Assembly (NCBI RefSeq): GCF_002835805.1
Contig: NZ_PISE01000007.1
Span: 1-64,000, forward strand
Reading direction: 5' to 3'
From: Niallia nealsonii
Lineage (GTDB): Bacteria; Bacillota; Bacilli; Bacillales; Cytobacillaceae
DNA length: 64,000 nt
In this document: positions 33,790 through 42,832 of the stretch, one piece after another
Numbering within the stretch: the first letter of the stretch is position 1
Layout: each line of letters begins with the position of its first letter
The notes under the pieces: generated by a model
The model's input: the letters and a program-made list of their open reading frames with translations, nothing else
Told to the model about the DNA's origin: nothing
Database searches by the model: none
Made by a program: the position numbers and the translations under genes

Positions 33790-36543
33790 TTAGTGTTTTT
33801 CTTGGAAACTTCCAGCTATAGCAGGTTTTGACGTATTTGCAAGCCAATCATATTGAAGCAAACGCAATTCAAATAATCTTAAAGGATCGTGGAACATCTC
33901 CGGATTATTCTTCAGTTTCTCTAATACCTCTTTATATTCTTGTATTTCCTTTGAATTTTCTTCTATTGTTTTTTCCAGAACATTTTGCGGCGGATAAAAG
34001 AACATTCTAACATCCCTGTCAATTCCTTTTTCAAAGAAATCAAATGGTGCAATTAATGTTTCTACAATATTTGCAACTGCTTCTGAAAAATCTTCCGTTT
34101 CCAAATATTTATGGTATTTTGAGTGCAGTAATTTTTTATTTTGCGGAATATTTCCAAATATCTTCCCTGCACTTTTTAATAAAACTTGGGAAGCCTTAAA
34201 TCTCAGCAATATATTCATTTTATCCATTCTAACTCCACTAGTCATACGATGTGCATCCCTTTTCCAATCCTCCAAAAGAGAATACTCGCCCGTTAATTGC
34301 ATATGATTCTTTTCGTAAAGGCTATTAAATCCATCACATAATTCATCAAGATCCTGCTGACTTTTCATGAACTCTTCTTTAGAACGTTCAATCCACTCAG
34401 AGATTTTATTATATAAATTAGGGAGTAATGTTTGATTCACATAAGAATTAATTCTGCTATTCATCTCGTCATTAAGAAGAAGATGAATTTTTCCAAAGTC
34501 GCTTTCTTCCTTAATGATATCTTTGCATGACCTTAAAAGTTTTGGAATTTCTTCTTTGATTTCATGTACTGCATTTTCCTTAAGGGATTCAAAACCTTCC
34601 GTAATTGTTTGCGACTTTTCTGCCACTACATCATTTAGTTGATTTTTCGCTCCCTTTAGCTTGCTGACCATTTCTTCATACATACCAAGTGTTATTTTTA
34701 AACTTTCTTCCATATCTATTCGCTTATCTAATAAGTTGGTTATAATATCTTGTGTCACCATAATGCTTTTTGCCATGCGCTCTTCTTGTATATTTCTCGC
34801 AGCAAAATGCTCTTGATAGAATCTGCTTATCTTATTTAATTGCACACTTTTCTCCCCATGTTTTGCATACATGGTAATTTCACTTGCAGGGAAATAATGC
34901 TGGATGGTAGTCGTGACTTTTTGCAGCCTTTTGGCAGCTACTTTTTCATTATCAACTTCATCTATATACACTAAAAACTGAATAGTGAGCTGTGGCACTT
35001 TTTCCTGGATTTCTATTAGTTTTTCATATTCATTATTGGAGAATAATGACTTTTCATTTATTACATAGATTAAACTATCTGCTAGCAATCCATATTCTAA
35101 ATACTGGTGACTATTATTAAATGGCGCTGTTGTAACAATCCAATTATTTTCATGCAAATATTTAGATGGCACACTTAGCTCATATGCTCGTACTTGATCA
35201 TCTGTTCTATTGTTGCTTAACTGTTCGTCATAAAAATTAGATAAATTTTCAATTATGTCATCATCTTCAGCCGTTATTTCCTTAATTTCAAGATAATCAT
35301 CATCTTTGATTGACAGGAGACTAGTTATCTCTTCAGCTAAAATGGTTTGTCCTACTAACTCGTTAATATATTCATTTACTCCGCTGCCTGGTGCTCCGAC
35401 TATAAACAGATGATATGCTGTTGAAGGAATACATGCCAATACTTTTTTGGCAAACATTTTATCGATTGTAATATCATGCTGATCAGCCCATTCTAACACT
35501 CTTTCAAATAATCGCAGAATATCTTCTAAATCAACTTCTGATTCAGAAATTTTATTCACTAAACTTTCTGCCGTATCTATGTAATAAGATTCTATGGTAG
35601 ATGGAAACATATCATTCCATGCCAATATACTTGCTGCTGCAACAATAGATAACTGATCATCAGAAGAAGATAAGAAATTGCTTAATATACTTGGAATAAT
35701 GCCTTCAATTTCTTTGAGTGAGTATCCTCCTGCAATTAAATGCATATAAGTTTCTCCCAATATAGATGGCATATCTGTCCAGGATACTGTTTCTTCTTTT
35801 ATTACTTCATGCAATAAAAGATTAAATTCTTTTAGCCAGTCTAAATAATAGGCTGTTTTCCGGTAACTTTTCCATAATGCTAAAGCAAATTGTTCAAATA
35901 ATAAATGATCAAGCTGTTGAACATTTTTTAAACTAGTTAAAAAATATAATGGTTCATATTTGCAAGTTAATCCTAGATCAGCATATTCTACAAGTGCTTT
36001 ATACCATATTAGTGATTCCGTTCGCATCCCTTCGTTCACTGCTAGTTCAATAGCATCATCCCAATTTTTTTGCTCCTCAAAATAAGAACGTGCAAGTGTT
36101 GTCATATTATTATAATCAGGATGGCTGACAATTAAATTTTTTATTGTAGCGTGTGCCATTTCAAAGTTTTCTTTTTCGATATAAAGAGCAAATAATTGCA
36201 GAGAGATTTCCACATTCAATAGTTCTGATTCTGATAAGACCGATTTATATATGCTTTCTGCAGTAGATAATTCTCCTAATTGCATGTATGCGTCAGCCAA
36301 ATTTTTCTTTGCCCATGGTTCTAGCTCATTGCTGATATTTTCCCATTTAAAAATAGCCGTTTCATAATCCTGATAGTAAAAATACAATTCTCCTTGCGCA
36401 AACCGAATAGACGTTAGGTCTGGTACATTTTTACTTTGTTCCCCTACATATAATTTTCCTAACACTTCAATAGGAAACTCATTTCTATCTTGTATATAGC
36501 CTTCATAGTATTTTTTTTCTATTAATTTTCTTTCTAAAGTCAT
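33790..36543 (-). CDS. Large TPR protein with degenerate dynamin-like GTPase domain
   Basis: A 917-residue protein. Residues 45-200 form TPR-like helical pairs (FAQGELYFYYQDYETAIFKW, NLADAYMQLGELSTAESIYK). Residues 370-580 look like a dynamin-type G domain that has lost its nucleotide motifs: the P-loop position reads GAPGSGVNEYINELVG (383-398; Lys-Ser/Thr replaced), the DTPG position reads TTAP (471-474), and the NKxD position reads YIDE. The LADSLIYVINEKSLFSNNEYE stretch still matches the dynamin fold. Residues 590-800 are long charged helices like the dynamin stalk. Function is unknown; a membrane-shaping or scaffolding pseudo-GTPase is inference. AGGGGGAAGTT precedes the ATG. Confidence 0.75.
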   Translation of the reverse strand: MTLERKLIEKKYYEGYIQDRNEFPIEVLGKLYVGEQSKNVPDLTSIRFAQGELYFYYQDYETAIFKWENISNELEPWAKKNLADAYMQLGELSTAESIYKSVLSESELLNVEISLQLFALYIEKENFEMAHATIKNLIVSHPDYNNMTTLARSYFEEQKNWDDAIELAVNEGMRTESLIWYKALVEYADLGLTCKYEPLYFLTSLKNVQQLDHLLFEQFALALWKSYRKTAYYLDWLKEFNLLLHEVIKEETVSWTDMPSILGETYMHLIAGGYSLKEIEGIIPSILSNFLSSSDDQLSIVAAASILAWNDMFPSTIESYYIDTAESLVNKISESEVDLEDILRLFERVLEWADQHDITIDKMFAKKVLACIPSTAYHLFIVGAPGSGVNEYINELVGQTILAEEITSLLSIKDDDYLEIKEITAEDDDIIENLSNFYDEQLSNNRTDDQVRAYELSVPSKYLHENNWIVTTAPFNNSHQYLEYGLLADSLIYVINEKSLFSNNEYEKLIEIQEKVPQLTIQFLVYIDEVDNEKVAAKRLQKVTTTIQHYFPASEITMYAKHGEKSVQLNKISRFYQEHFAARNIQEERMAKSIMVTQDIITNLLDKRIDMEESLKITLGMYEEMVSKLKGAKNQLNDVVAEKSQTITEGFESLKENAVHEIKEEIPKLLRSCKDIIKEESDFGKIHLLLNDEMNSRINSYVNQTLLPNLYNKISEWIERSKEEFMKSQQDLDELCDGFNSLYEKNHMQLTGEYSLLEDWKRDAHRMTSGVRMDKMNILLRFKASQVLLKSAGKIFGNIPQNKKLLHSKYHKYLETEDFSEAVANIVETLIAPFDFFEKGIDRDVRMFFYPPQNVLEKTIEENSKEIQEYKEVLEKLKNNPEMFHDPLRLFELRLLQYDWLANTSKPAIAGSFQEKH

Positions 36544-36897
36544 AACTTCCCCCTGCCTTATTTGGTAAATTGACCGTTAAATCTTATGAATAAAATATTG
36601 TATGCACATTTTATAAGGAAAATAACCTTTTCACATCACTTTGAAATTAAGCTGTATTCATTGTAGCAAAACTCAATTCTTTCTTTATTGCGATTATAGT
36701 TCAATTCTATTACAATTGTTTTACTGTTAAAATATAATTACAGAATTCTCTGTATATAACTCTAAAAAAATAGCTGGCATATTTTCTTCTTAATCATTAG
36801 ATTACTGAAAAAACAAGGCTTCCTCTAGTGCCTTTTTACCTTTTTGCTACCCTAGTTTCTATTTTTATCTTTCATTTTAACATATTGTATCAAGACG
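36544..36897. other. Intergenic region upstream of the TPR/dynamin-like gene
   Basis: About 350 bp of A/T-rich sequence. On the minus strand a TG-C-TACAAT extended -10 box near 36659-36667 could start the 917-residue gene. Nothing else is recognisable. Confidence 0.4.
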
Positions 36898-36936
36898 CAA
36901 AAAAAAAAGAACTAATGAATGTACATTAATTCTTTT
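36898..36936 (-). terminator. Terminator of the small membrane protein gene
   Basis: AAAAAGAACTAATG and ACATTAATTCTTTTT pair with one bulge; a T-run follows on the minus strand. It lies 18 bases after the stop at 36954. Confidence 0.7.
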
Positions 36937-36953
36937 TAAAATTCTTTTATCTT

Positions 36954-37142
36954 TTATTTATCTTTTTTGCTTTTTTCTATTTTTTCTACTGGTGAATGCC
37001 CATGCCAATCTTCGCTTTTCATTTTTCGTTTTTTTCTACTTCTCATGACAGAAAAAATGACAATAATAACAAATATTAAAAAAATAGGAATACCAATTAA
37101 ACCATAAAGCAAACCGAAAATACTATTTAAAAAGTCTACCAT
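36954..37142 (-). CDS. Small single-helix membrane protein
   Basis: A 62-residue protein with one or two hydrophobic segments (LNSIFGLLYGLIGIPIFLIF and VIIVIFSVM) and a very basic, lysine-rich tail. AAGGAGGT with 6-base spacing selects the ATG at 37142 over a longer frame beginning at 37169. No family recognised. It lies 130 bp downstream of the YlbL-like protease gene on the same strand but behind a terminator. Confidence 0.65.
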   Translation of the reverse strand: MVDFLNSIFGLLYGLIGIPIFLIFVIIVIFSVMRSRKKRKMKSEDWHGHSPVEKIEKSKKDK

Positions 37143-37256
37143 TATGAACCTCCTTCGCAAAACCAACAAATTAAAACGCTTCGCACTTTTTAACTGATAG
37201 TTATACCATTCCCTATTTGCTTAAAAATAAAACGGGTTTAAATGGAAGTATTAAAT

Positions 37257-37285
37257 AAAAAAAAACGTAATTTCTTACGATTTTT
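37257..37285 (-). terminator. Terminator overlapping the protease stop codon
   Basis: On the minus strand CGTAA-GAAA-TTACG is followed by T9. The 5' arm includes the TAA stop codon of the YlbL-like gene, a compact arrangement. Confidence 0.7.
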
Positions 37286-38315
37286 TTTCAGGAAGTTTCT
37301 CTAAATACTCAATTGCTTCATGCAAAGTTCGAACAGGCACTATCTTGATTGCATATCCTTCTTTTTTCACTTGATCTTTAATTTCTTTTTCATTTGTATC
37401 TTGACTAGTTACATCTTCCGGATAGAAAAAAATGTCTACTCCTGCTTTATGTGCAGCAACAATTTTATGACGAATACCGCCAATCTGCCCTACATTTCCT
37501 TCAGCATCCATCGTACCTGTGCCTGCTACTTTATAACCCTTTGTTAGATCTCCTTTTGCAATTTGATTATAAATCTCTAAGGAAAACATTAATCCAGCCG
37601 ATGGCCCTCCAATATTCTCACTATTGATATCTACATCTAAAGAAGGATTGATGCTTATATTATCTTCTGGATTGATGCCAATACCAACTTGGCCTGTTTT
37701 TTTATCAAGATTGATGACTTCCACCGTTGCCGTTTCTGTTTTTTTATTATGCGTATATTGTATTTCTATATTATCTCCGGCTTTTTTTCCTTTTAAATAT
37801 GCAATCATCTGCTTTGCCTGATTAAATGTTTTTCCATCTACTTTATGAATTATATCTCCCACTTTAATAATGGATTTTGCTTTTGAAATAGGAAGTACAT
37901 TTGCTACAAACACCCCATTATATTGATATTCAACCTCTTTATTTGCTTCATGAAAACTTGCAATAATCGCATTTTGTTTAGAGGAATCCATCATATGAAG
38001 AAGCAAATTATTGTATTCTTCGTCTGAGAGATCTCCCTTTACTTCTTCTTCCTTTTTCATTTCTGTATGTGGAGCTACTAAACCGTATAACCATATGTAT
38101 GGATTGCTTGCCTTAATAGAATATACTGTCGTCAAATTTAAGCTGCCTTTTTCTGTTTTCTGTCCATCTTCTACCGTTACTTTAGAAGCAAGTGGTTCAA
38201 TGGACCCCGGTTGGTTTAGATAATAAGGCGTTGGTATAAATAGTAATATTAACAATATCCCAATGATGCTTATATATACTTTTTTAAAATTTCTACTATT
38301 TCTTTTGTTTTTCAT
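37275..38315 (-). CDS. YlbL-like PDZ/Lon-type serine protease
   Basis: A 346-residue membrane-anchored protease. One N-terminal helix (about 12-30) leads to an outside domain; a PDZ domain lies at about 125-205 (GVFVANVLPISKAKSI, GDIIHKVDGKTF), and the S16 Lon-type protease domain at 215-340. The Ser-Lys dyad is Ser239 (GGPSAGLMFSLE) and Lys284 (GGIRHKIVAAHKAG). B. subtilis YlbL (341 residues) has the same plan. The usual ylbK/ylbM neighbours are absent, so this may be a paralog or a relocated copy. AAGGAG precedes the ATG at 11-base spacing. Confidence 0.88.
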   Translation of the reverse strand: MKNKRNSRNFKKVYISIIGILLILLFIPTPYYLNQPGSIEPLASKVTVEDGQKTEKGSLNLTTVYSIKASNPYIWLYGLVAPHTEMKKEEEVKGDLSDEEYNNLLLHMMDSSKQNAIIASFHEANKEVEYQYNGVFVANVLPISKAKSIIKVGDIIHKVDGKTFNQAKQMIAYLKGKKAGDNIEIQYTHNKKTETATVEVINLDKKTGQVGIGINPEDNISINPSLDVDINSENIGGPSAGLMFSLEIYNQIAKGDLTKGYKVAGTGTMDAEGNVGQIGGIRHKIVAAHKAGVDIFFYPEDVTSQDTNEKEIKDQVKKEGYAIKIVPVRTLHEAIEYLEKLPEKKS

Positions 38316-38464
38316 ATTATTTCCTGCTCCTTGATTAATTTCTGCTACCTACATTTATATCATAACTTTCTTTTATAAGCTTAAAAAACATGTTTTTATA
38401 TGAAATTTTTACCTTCCCCTTTCCTCTCCTCTTTAATCAAGTAATTAAAACATTCGAGTAAAGC

Positions 38465-39892
38465 CTATCCTTTATATTCGTTTAAAGCATCCCGTAATAA
38501 AAGAATTCCTTTTTTAATTTGTTCGGGTGTTAATCCTCCATACCCCATAATAATTTTTTGTGTATGTTCTCCTTTTTTTATACTATATTCTTCAACAGGG
38601 TATATACATACCCCCTTTTCTTTTATTTTTTGTACTAGTTCTTTTTTAAAATCAATGCCTGCCATTTCGACAACTAGGTGCATTCCTGCAGCTTTGCCAA
38701 TAATCTTTGCCTGATGGAAATACTTTTGAATACTATTTACCAACACTAGTCTTCTTTCCTGATATATTTTTCTCATTTTACGTATATGTTTGTCCAGATA
38801 ACCGCCTTCTATAAATCTTGCTAAGGTATGCTGCTCAAGAGTAGAGGTATGGCGGTCTGTAAACCATTTCAATTTTTGAAATTCCCCCACTAAATGTGCC
38901 GGCAACACTACATATCCTATTCTTAAAGCAGGGGATAATATTTTACTAAACGTGCCGACATACAGTACTCTCTCTTGATCAATACCTTGCATGGCAGGTA
39001 CTGGAGCTCCTTCATATGTAAATTCACTATCATAGTCATCCTCTACAATATAACAATTCATCCTTCTTGCATACTCAATCAGTTTTAAACGTCTTTGAAT
39101 GGATAAGATGCCGCCAAGTGGATATTGATGGGATGGAATAACAAATACAAAGTTCGGTTTTTCTTTTGGCAATAATTCTGGAATAATGCCATTTTCATCA
39201 ACAGAAACTGGATAGATTTCTGCTTTTGCATATGTAAAAATATTACGCATTTCATCTGTAACCGGATCTTCTACTGCGATATAGTCTCTTTTTTTATCTG
39301 TGATAAGCAACTCGGTTATAAGCTTTAGTCCCTGAGTTGCTCCTGAAGTAATAATAATTTGCTCTGGCTGACAATGGACACCTCTTGCTCGCCGCAAGTA
39401 GCTGACTAAAACATCACGCAGTTCTTGTATGCCGCAAGCGCTGCTATAGCCAAATATGGATTGTGGGGACTCATTGCAAATCTTCTTTGTTAGATCTCCC
39501 CATTTTTTTCTTGGGAAATGATCAATAGCTGGATTGCCTCCTCGAAAATCAATAATAGAATCTTCTAATTCCTCTTTTTGCTTTTTTTCTATATCCAACT
39601 TTTTGGCACCAATATGTTCTAGAGAAGTACCTTTTGCAATAAATGTCCCCGATCTTGGTTTAACTTCAATATATCCTTCAGCTAAAAGACGATGATATGC
39701 TTCTAAAACTACATTTCGTGACACATTAATAATTTTAGCTAACTCTCTCGAAGATAATAGCTTTTGGCCTTCTTTAAGCTTCCCATCTAAAATTCCATTT
39801 CGAATTTGTTCATAAACCTGCTGTGTAAGAGACTTGGAGCTTTTCCGATCAACCGTTGTAAAAATCATCTTATTTTTAGCATCACCTTTCAT
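38465..39892 (-). CDS. MocR-type PLP-dependent transcriptional regulator
   Basis: A 475-residue MocR/PdxR-family protein. An N-terminal GntR winged helix (about 15-85: LTQQVYEQIRNGILDGKLKEG, SSRELAKIINVSRNVVLEAY) is fused to a class I aminotransferase fold (about 115-470) with the PLP lysine in GTFSKILSPALRIGYV. Such regulators use PLP, often with an amino acid, as effector. It diverges from a racemase gene across about 90 bp with repeated motifs, so it probably controls that gene and itself. The ATG at 39892 has no clear ribosome-binding site; the ATG at 39868 (MIFTTVDRK) with AAAGGTG upstream is a possible start. Confidence 0.88.
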   Translation of the reverse strand: MKGDAKNKMIFTTVDRKSSKSLTQQVYEQIRNGILDGKLKEGQKLLSSRELAKIINVSRNVVLEAYHRLLAEGYIEVKPRSGTFIAKGTSLEHIGAKKLDIEKKQKEELEDSIIDFRGGNPAIDHFPRKKWGDLTKKICNESPQSIFGYSSACGIQELRDVLVSYLRRARGVHCQPEQIIITSGATQGLKLITELLITDKKRDYIAVEDPVTDEMRNIFTYAKAEIYPVSVDENGIIPELLPKEKPNFVFVIPSHQYPLGGILSIQRRLKLIEYARRMNCYIVEDDYDSEFTYEGAPVPAMQGIDQERVLYVGTFSKILSPALRIGYVVLPAHLVGEFQKLKWFTDRHTSTLEQHTLARFIEGGYLDKHIRKMRKIYQERRLVLVNSIQKYFHQAKIIGKAAGMHLVVEMAGIDFKKELVQKIKEKGVCIYPVEEYSIKKGEHTQKIIMGYGGLTPEQIKKGILLLRDALNEYKG

Positions 39893-39936
39893 CTGGCACT
39901 ATAATTCTAATTATTTTCTGGCACTATTATATACCA
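39893..39936. promoter_or_regulatory. Candidate MocR operator, direct repeats
   Basis: CTGGCACTAT occurs at 39893-39902 and again at 39918-39927, 25 bp apart, so on the same face of the helix at about 2.4 turns. A partial inverted copy (ATACCAGAA) follows at 39931. It lies between the divergent regulator and racemase genes and overlaps the likely -10 region. Confidence 0.65.
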
Positions 39937-39985
39937 GAATAACATGTTACTATTTGAAAAAGAAATTAGGAAGGAAATGATTTAT

Positions 39986-40690
39986 ATGAAAACAATCGGT
40001 CTAATTGGGGGACTAAGCTGGGAGTCTACTGCTGACTACTATCGTCTTATTAATACATTTATCAAAGAAGAATTAGGTGGTTTGCATTCAGCAAAATGCC
40101 AAATATATTCCTTCAATTTTGAAGAAATTGTTTCCTTGCAAAAGTCAGGAAATTGGGAAAAAGCAACAGAACTGATGATAAATGCAGGAAAAACACTAGA
40201 AAATGCTGGAGCGGAATTAATAGTAATCTGCACTAATACTATGCACAAAATGGCCTCAGAAGTTCAAGCATCCTTATCTGTTCCATTAATTCATATAGCA
40301 GATGCTACTGCAAAAGACATTACTCACCATGCTTTAAAAAAAGTAGGACTATTAGGAACAAAATTTACAATGGAGCAAGATTTTTATAAAGAAAAATTAG
40401 CCCAATGGGGAATTTCCACTATTATTCCCAATGAAACGGATAGACAAATCATTCATGACATTATTTTTAACGAGTTGTGCCAAGGAAAATTCCTCTTCGA
40501 ATCAAAAGAAAAATACAAAAAAATTATGAACAAATTAAGAGAAGAGGGAGCAGAAGGAATCATCTTAGGATGCACTGAAATTCCCCTGCTAATTACAGAA
40601 GAAGATACCGATATTCCCTTATTTAATACTACTTATTTGCATGCTAAAGAGGCTTCTATAAGTGCTCTTTATTCATCAATTTCCAAATAA
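39986..40690 (+). CDS. Aspartate/glutamate racemase family protein
   Basis: A 234-residue PLP-independent racemase of the Asp/Glu/hydantoin family. It begins MKTIGLIGGLSWESTADYY, and both catalytic cysteines are visible in VICTNTMHK and LGCTEIPLL. It may make a D-amino acid for cell-wall or signalling use; the substrate, aspartate or another acid, cannot be fixed. The frame opens at 39944, but AGGAAGG upstream and the family start support 39986; the ATG at 39977 is also possible. It is controlled in all likelihood by the divergent MocR regulator. Confidence 0.87.
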   Translation: MKTIGLIGGLSWESTADYYRLINTFIKEELGGLHSAKCQIYSFNFEEIVSLQKSGNWEKATELMINAGKTLENAGAELIVICTNTMHKMASEVQASLSVPLIHIADATAKDITHHALKKVGLLGTKFTMEQDFYKEKLAQWGISTIIPNETDRQIIHDIIFNELCQGKFLFESKEKYKKIMNKLREEGAEGIILGCTEIPLLITEEDTDIPLFNTTYLHAKEASISALYSSISK

Positions 40691-40751
40691 TCGTAAAGTT
40701 TGGGTAAGTTTTTAGGAAGGGGTAAGACCAGCTTAGGCAGGTAGATTTTAT

Positions 40752-40782
40752 TAGGGGGCTTGCTTAAGCCCCTTGTATTTTT
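40752..40782. terminator. Shared terminator after the racemase gene
   Basis: AGGGGGCTT-GCTT-AAGCCCCTT stem-loop followed by TATTTTT on the plus strand. It sits between two convergent genes and can serve both. Confidence 0.8.
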
Positions 40783-40784
40783 CA

Positions 40785-41624
40785 TCAGTTAAAAAACTCT
40801 TTATCTTGAACAATTGCCTTAGAAAGAGTAGAAGCAATTGCGATTTTATCAAAAGACAGGCCAAGCTGAATAGCAGTTGTAGCTATTTCTGGCCTAATTC
40901 CAGATAGTGTTGCATGTACCCCAATTAAACTTAATCCATGGATTAATTGAAAAATTTGATGTGCAACCATTGTATCAATGATGACCACACCAGATAAGTC
41001 AATAAATAATTGTGATACTTTTTTTTCCGCACATTGCTTTATTGTATTTTCTAAAATGGAAGCAGCCCGTGCTGTATCGATATCACCAACCAATGGTAAA
41101 AGAGCACGGTTTTTGCTTAATAAAATAACAGGAGAACTTAATTCATTGATCATTTCTTGTTGTGCAATCAATTGCCTTCTTGAATAAGAATGATATTCCT
41201 CTGTATATTTCAAAATAATAATATCGAATATTTCTACAATTAACCGGTTCCATTTATTTATTCGCTCTTCAGCGCTCGAATCCTCTGCTGCAAATTCTTG
41301 TATTAATTCAAAATATTGCTCTCTTGTTCGAATAAATTCTCGAATAATATAATGAATGGGTGTACTTAGGTGTTCTTCATCTGAGGCAATTTCTAAAATC
41401 CACTTTTGAAATTTTTCAAAAAAACTAGATTTTTCCTCAATAAAAACTTTGGACAAATAATAATGAAATTCATTATTTTGTTGCTTTAATGTGTTTATAA
41501 TCTCTGGGTCTTTAGAAGAATAAACGCCTTGTGCATCACTTTTATCCAAGTTTTTATACCATTCATCCGTTAATCGTGATGCATTATTAATAAAAAACTG
41601 ATATAACTGTTCATTCCTTTGCAA
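40785..41624 (-). CDS. RsbRD-like stressosome protein with STAS domain
   Basis: A 279-residue RsbT co-antagonist. The N-terminal helical, globin-like RsbRD domain spans about 1-150, and the C-terminal STAS domain about 165-275 (FIDLSGVVIIDTMVAHQIF), where the D-T pair holds the threonine phosphorylated by RsbT in RsbR proteins. It fits YqhA/RsbRD, one of the B. subtilis stressosome shells that pass stress to SigB. The frame runs to 41648, but AGAGGGTGG 5 bases before the TTG at 41624 fits better and gives the length of YqhA. It is monocistronic. Confidence 0.85.
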   Translation of the reverse strand: MQRNEQLYQFFINNASRLTDEWYKNLDKSDAQGVYSSKDPEIINTLKQQNNEFHYYLSKVFIEEKSSFFEKFQKWILEIASDEEHLSTPIHYIIREFIRTREQYFELIQEFAAEDSSAEERINKWNRLIVEIFDIIILKYTEEYHSYSRRQLIAQQEMINELSSPVILLSKNRALLPLVGDIDTARAASILENTIKQCAEKKVSQLFIDLSGVVIIDTMVAHQIFQLIHGLSLIGVHATLSGIRPEIATTAIQLGLSFDKIAIASTLSKAIVQDKEFFN

Positions 41625-41803
41625 ATAATTCCACCCTCTTTTAGACAAACTCGCCTTCTCTATTTATACTTTTACAAAGTTATATATCTTAAACTTAAGT
41701 CTTCTATGAAAAAAATACAAGTATTTTATCTACTTAGAGGATTTATAATAAAAATAAGTCTTGTTTGATTATTAGCAGTAGAATAAACGTTATCAGCAGC
41801 CTT

Positions 41804-42658
41804 TTACTTACTGATTAATCGAATTTTATTCCCTGAAGGATCTGATACATAAAAAACGTTCTCTTTTTTCTCAATAACTTCTCCTAATTTCTCCAATCTC
41901 TCTGCTATCTCATTTCTTTTTTCCTCAGTTGGTATCTTCAGATCAAAATACTTCAAGCCTATATTTTCTGCTTTCGGAGCAGGTATACCTCTTCCATTCC
42001 AAATATTTAAACCGATATGATGATGATATCTTCCTGTCGAGATGAAATATGCTTGTGTTCCATATTTTTGTACAATATCAAATCCTAATCCTTCTACATA
42101 AAAGGCTACCGTTTTTTCTAAGTCAGCTACATGCAGATGGATATGTCCAATGATACTTCCTTTAGGCAGACCATTCCATTCTTCATTGTTTCCTGCTTCT
42201 AAGACTCCCTCTGCATCCATTGCCAATGTAGCCATACTAACGAAATCATTTTGCCATTCCCAATTTTCTGCTGGAAGATCACGATAAATTTCAATGCCAT
42301 TACCATCGGGATCTGCCAAATAAATCGCTTCACTTACAGTGTGATCAGAAGCTCCTTGCAACGGATATCCACTTTTCAGCAAATGCTGCAATATAATTCC
42401 TAAATCTTCTCTAGATGGAACTAAAATGGCGAAGTGATACAATCCTGTAGTTCGGGTATTTTTCGGCTCTGCCTTTTCTAATTGTTCTAAATATACTAAA
42501 GGTGTTATTCCGTCTACTGTCAATACTGCGTTTTTATCGGTTTTATCCAATAATTTAAATCCAATTATATTTTCATAAAACTTTATAGATGTTTCTAAGT
42601 CCTGAATTTTTAAAGTTAAACTAGCCGGATATATATTAGGATATGAATGAAATTTCAT
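41804..42658 (-). CDS. catE: CatE-like VOC ring-cleavage dioxygenase
   Basis: A 284-residue protein of two vicinal-oxygen-chelate repeats (about 10-130 and 165-280), as in catechol 2,3-dioxygenase. Metal ligands are visible as His75 (LYHFAILV is the first module), His172-His174 (IGHIHLHVADLE) and a C-terminal glutamate/aspartate region (YFDLKIPTEEKR, DPSGNKIRL). B. subtilis CatE removes catechols and is induced by quinones. Here it diverges from an HxlR regulator of the CatR/YodB type, which supports that reading. AGGGGGAATCC precedes the ATG. catD does not accompany it. Confidence 0.8.
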   Translation of the reverse strand: MKFHSYPNIYPASLTLKIQDLETSIKFYENIIGFKLLDKTDKNAVLTVDGITPLVYLEQLEKAEPKNTRTTGLYHFAILVPSREDLGIILQHLLKSGYPLQGASDHTVSEAIYLADPDGNGIEIYRDLPAENWEWQNDFVSMATLAMDAEGVLEAGNNEEWNGLPKGSIIGHIHLHVADLEKTVAFYVEGLGFDIVQKYGTQAYFISTGRYHHHIGLNIWNGRGIPAPKAENIGLKYFDLKIPTEEKRNEIAERLEKLGEVIEKKENVFYVSDPSGNKIRLISK

Positions 42659-42700
42659 AATGGATTCCCCCTATGTTCTTTATAATTTGTTTAATTAAAT

Positions 42701-42728
42701 TCTCAACCAACTTACTTTATGTAAGTAA
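42701..42728. promoter_or_regulatory. Candidate CatR operator next to the catE promoter
   Basis: TTACTT (42712-42717) and AAGTAA (42723-42728) form a perfect 6-base inverted repeat with a 5-base spacer. It abuts a minus-strand -35-like TTGAGA (42701-42706), followed at 16 bases by TATAAA. A further TTACTT lies in the regulator's own -35 region (42785-42789). HxlR-type repressors bind such A/T-rich inverted repeats. Confidence 0.6.
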
Positions 42729-42782
42729 TTATATTTTAATAAGTATTTATTGTAAAGTAATTTAATTATATTTAATAATATT

Positions 42783-42811
42783 TTTACTTAAAATAATAGA
42801 TGTTGTATACT
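42783..42811 (+). promoter_or_regulatory. Promoter of the HxlR regulator gene
   Basis: TTTACT, 17 bases, then TATACT; AGGAAGGAG and the ATG follow within 25 bases. The -35 box overlaps a copy of the TTACTT operator half-site, which would allow autoregulation. Confidence 0.6.
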
Positions 42812-42832
42812 AATAGGAAGGAGTGATGCAAA

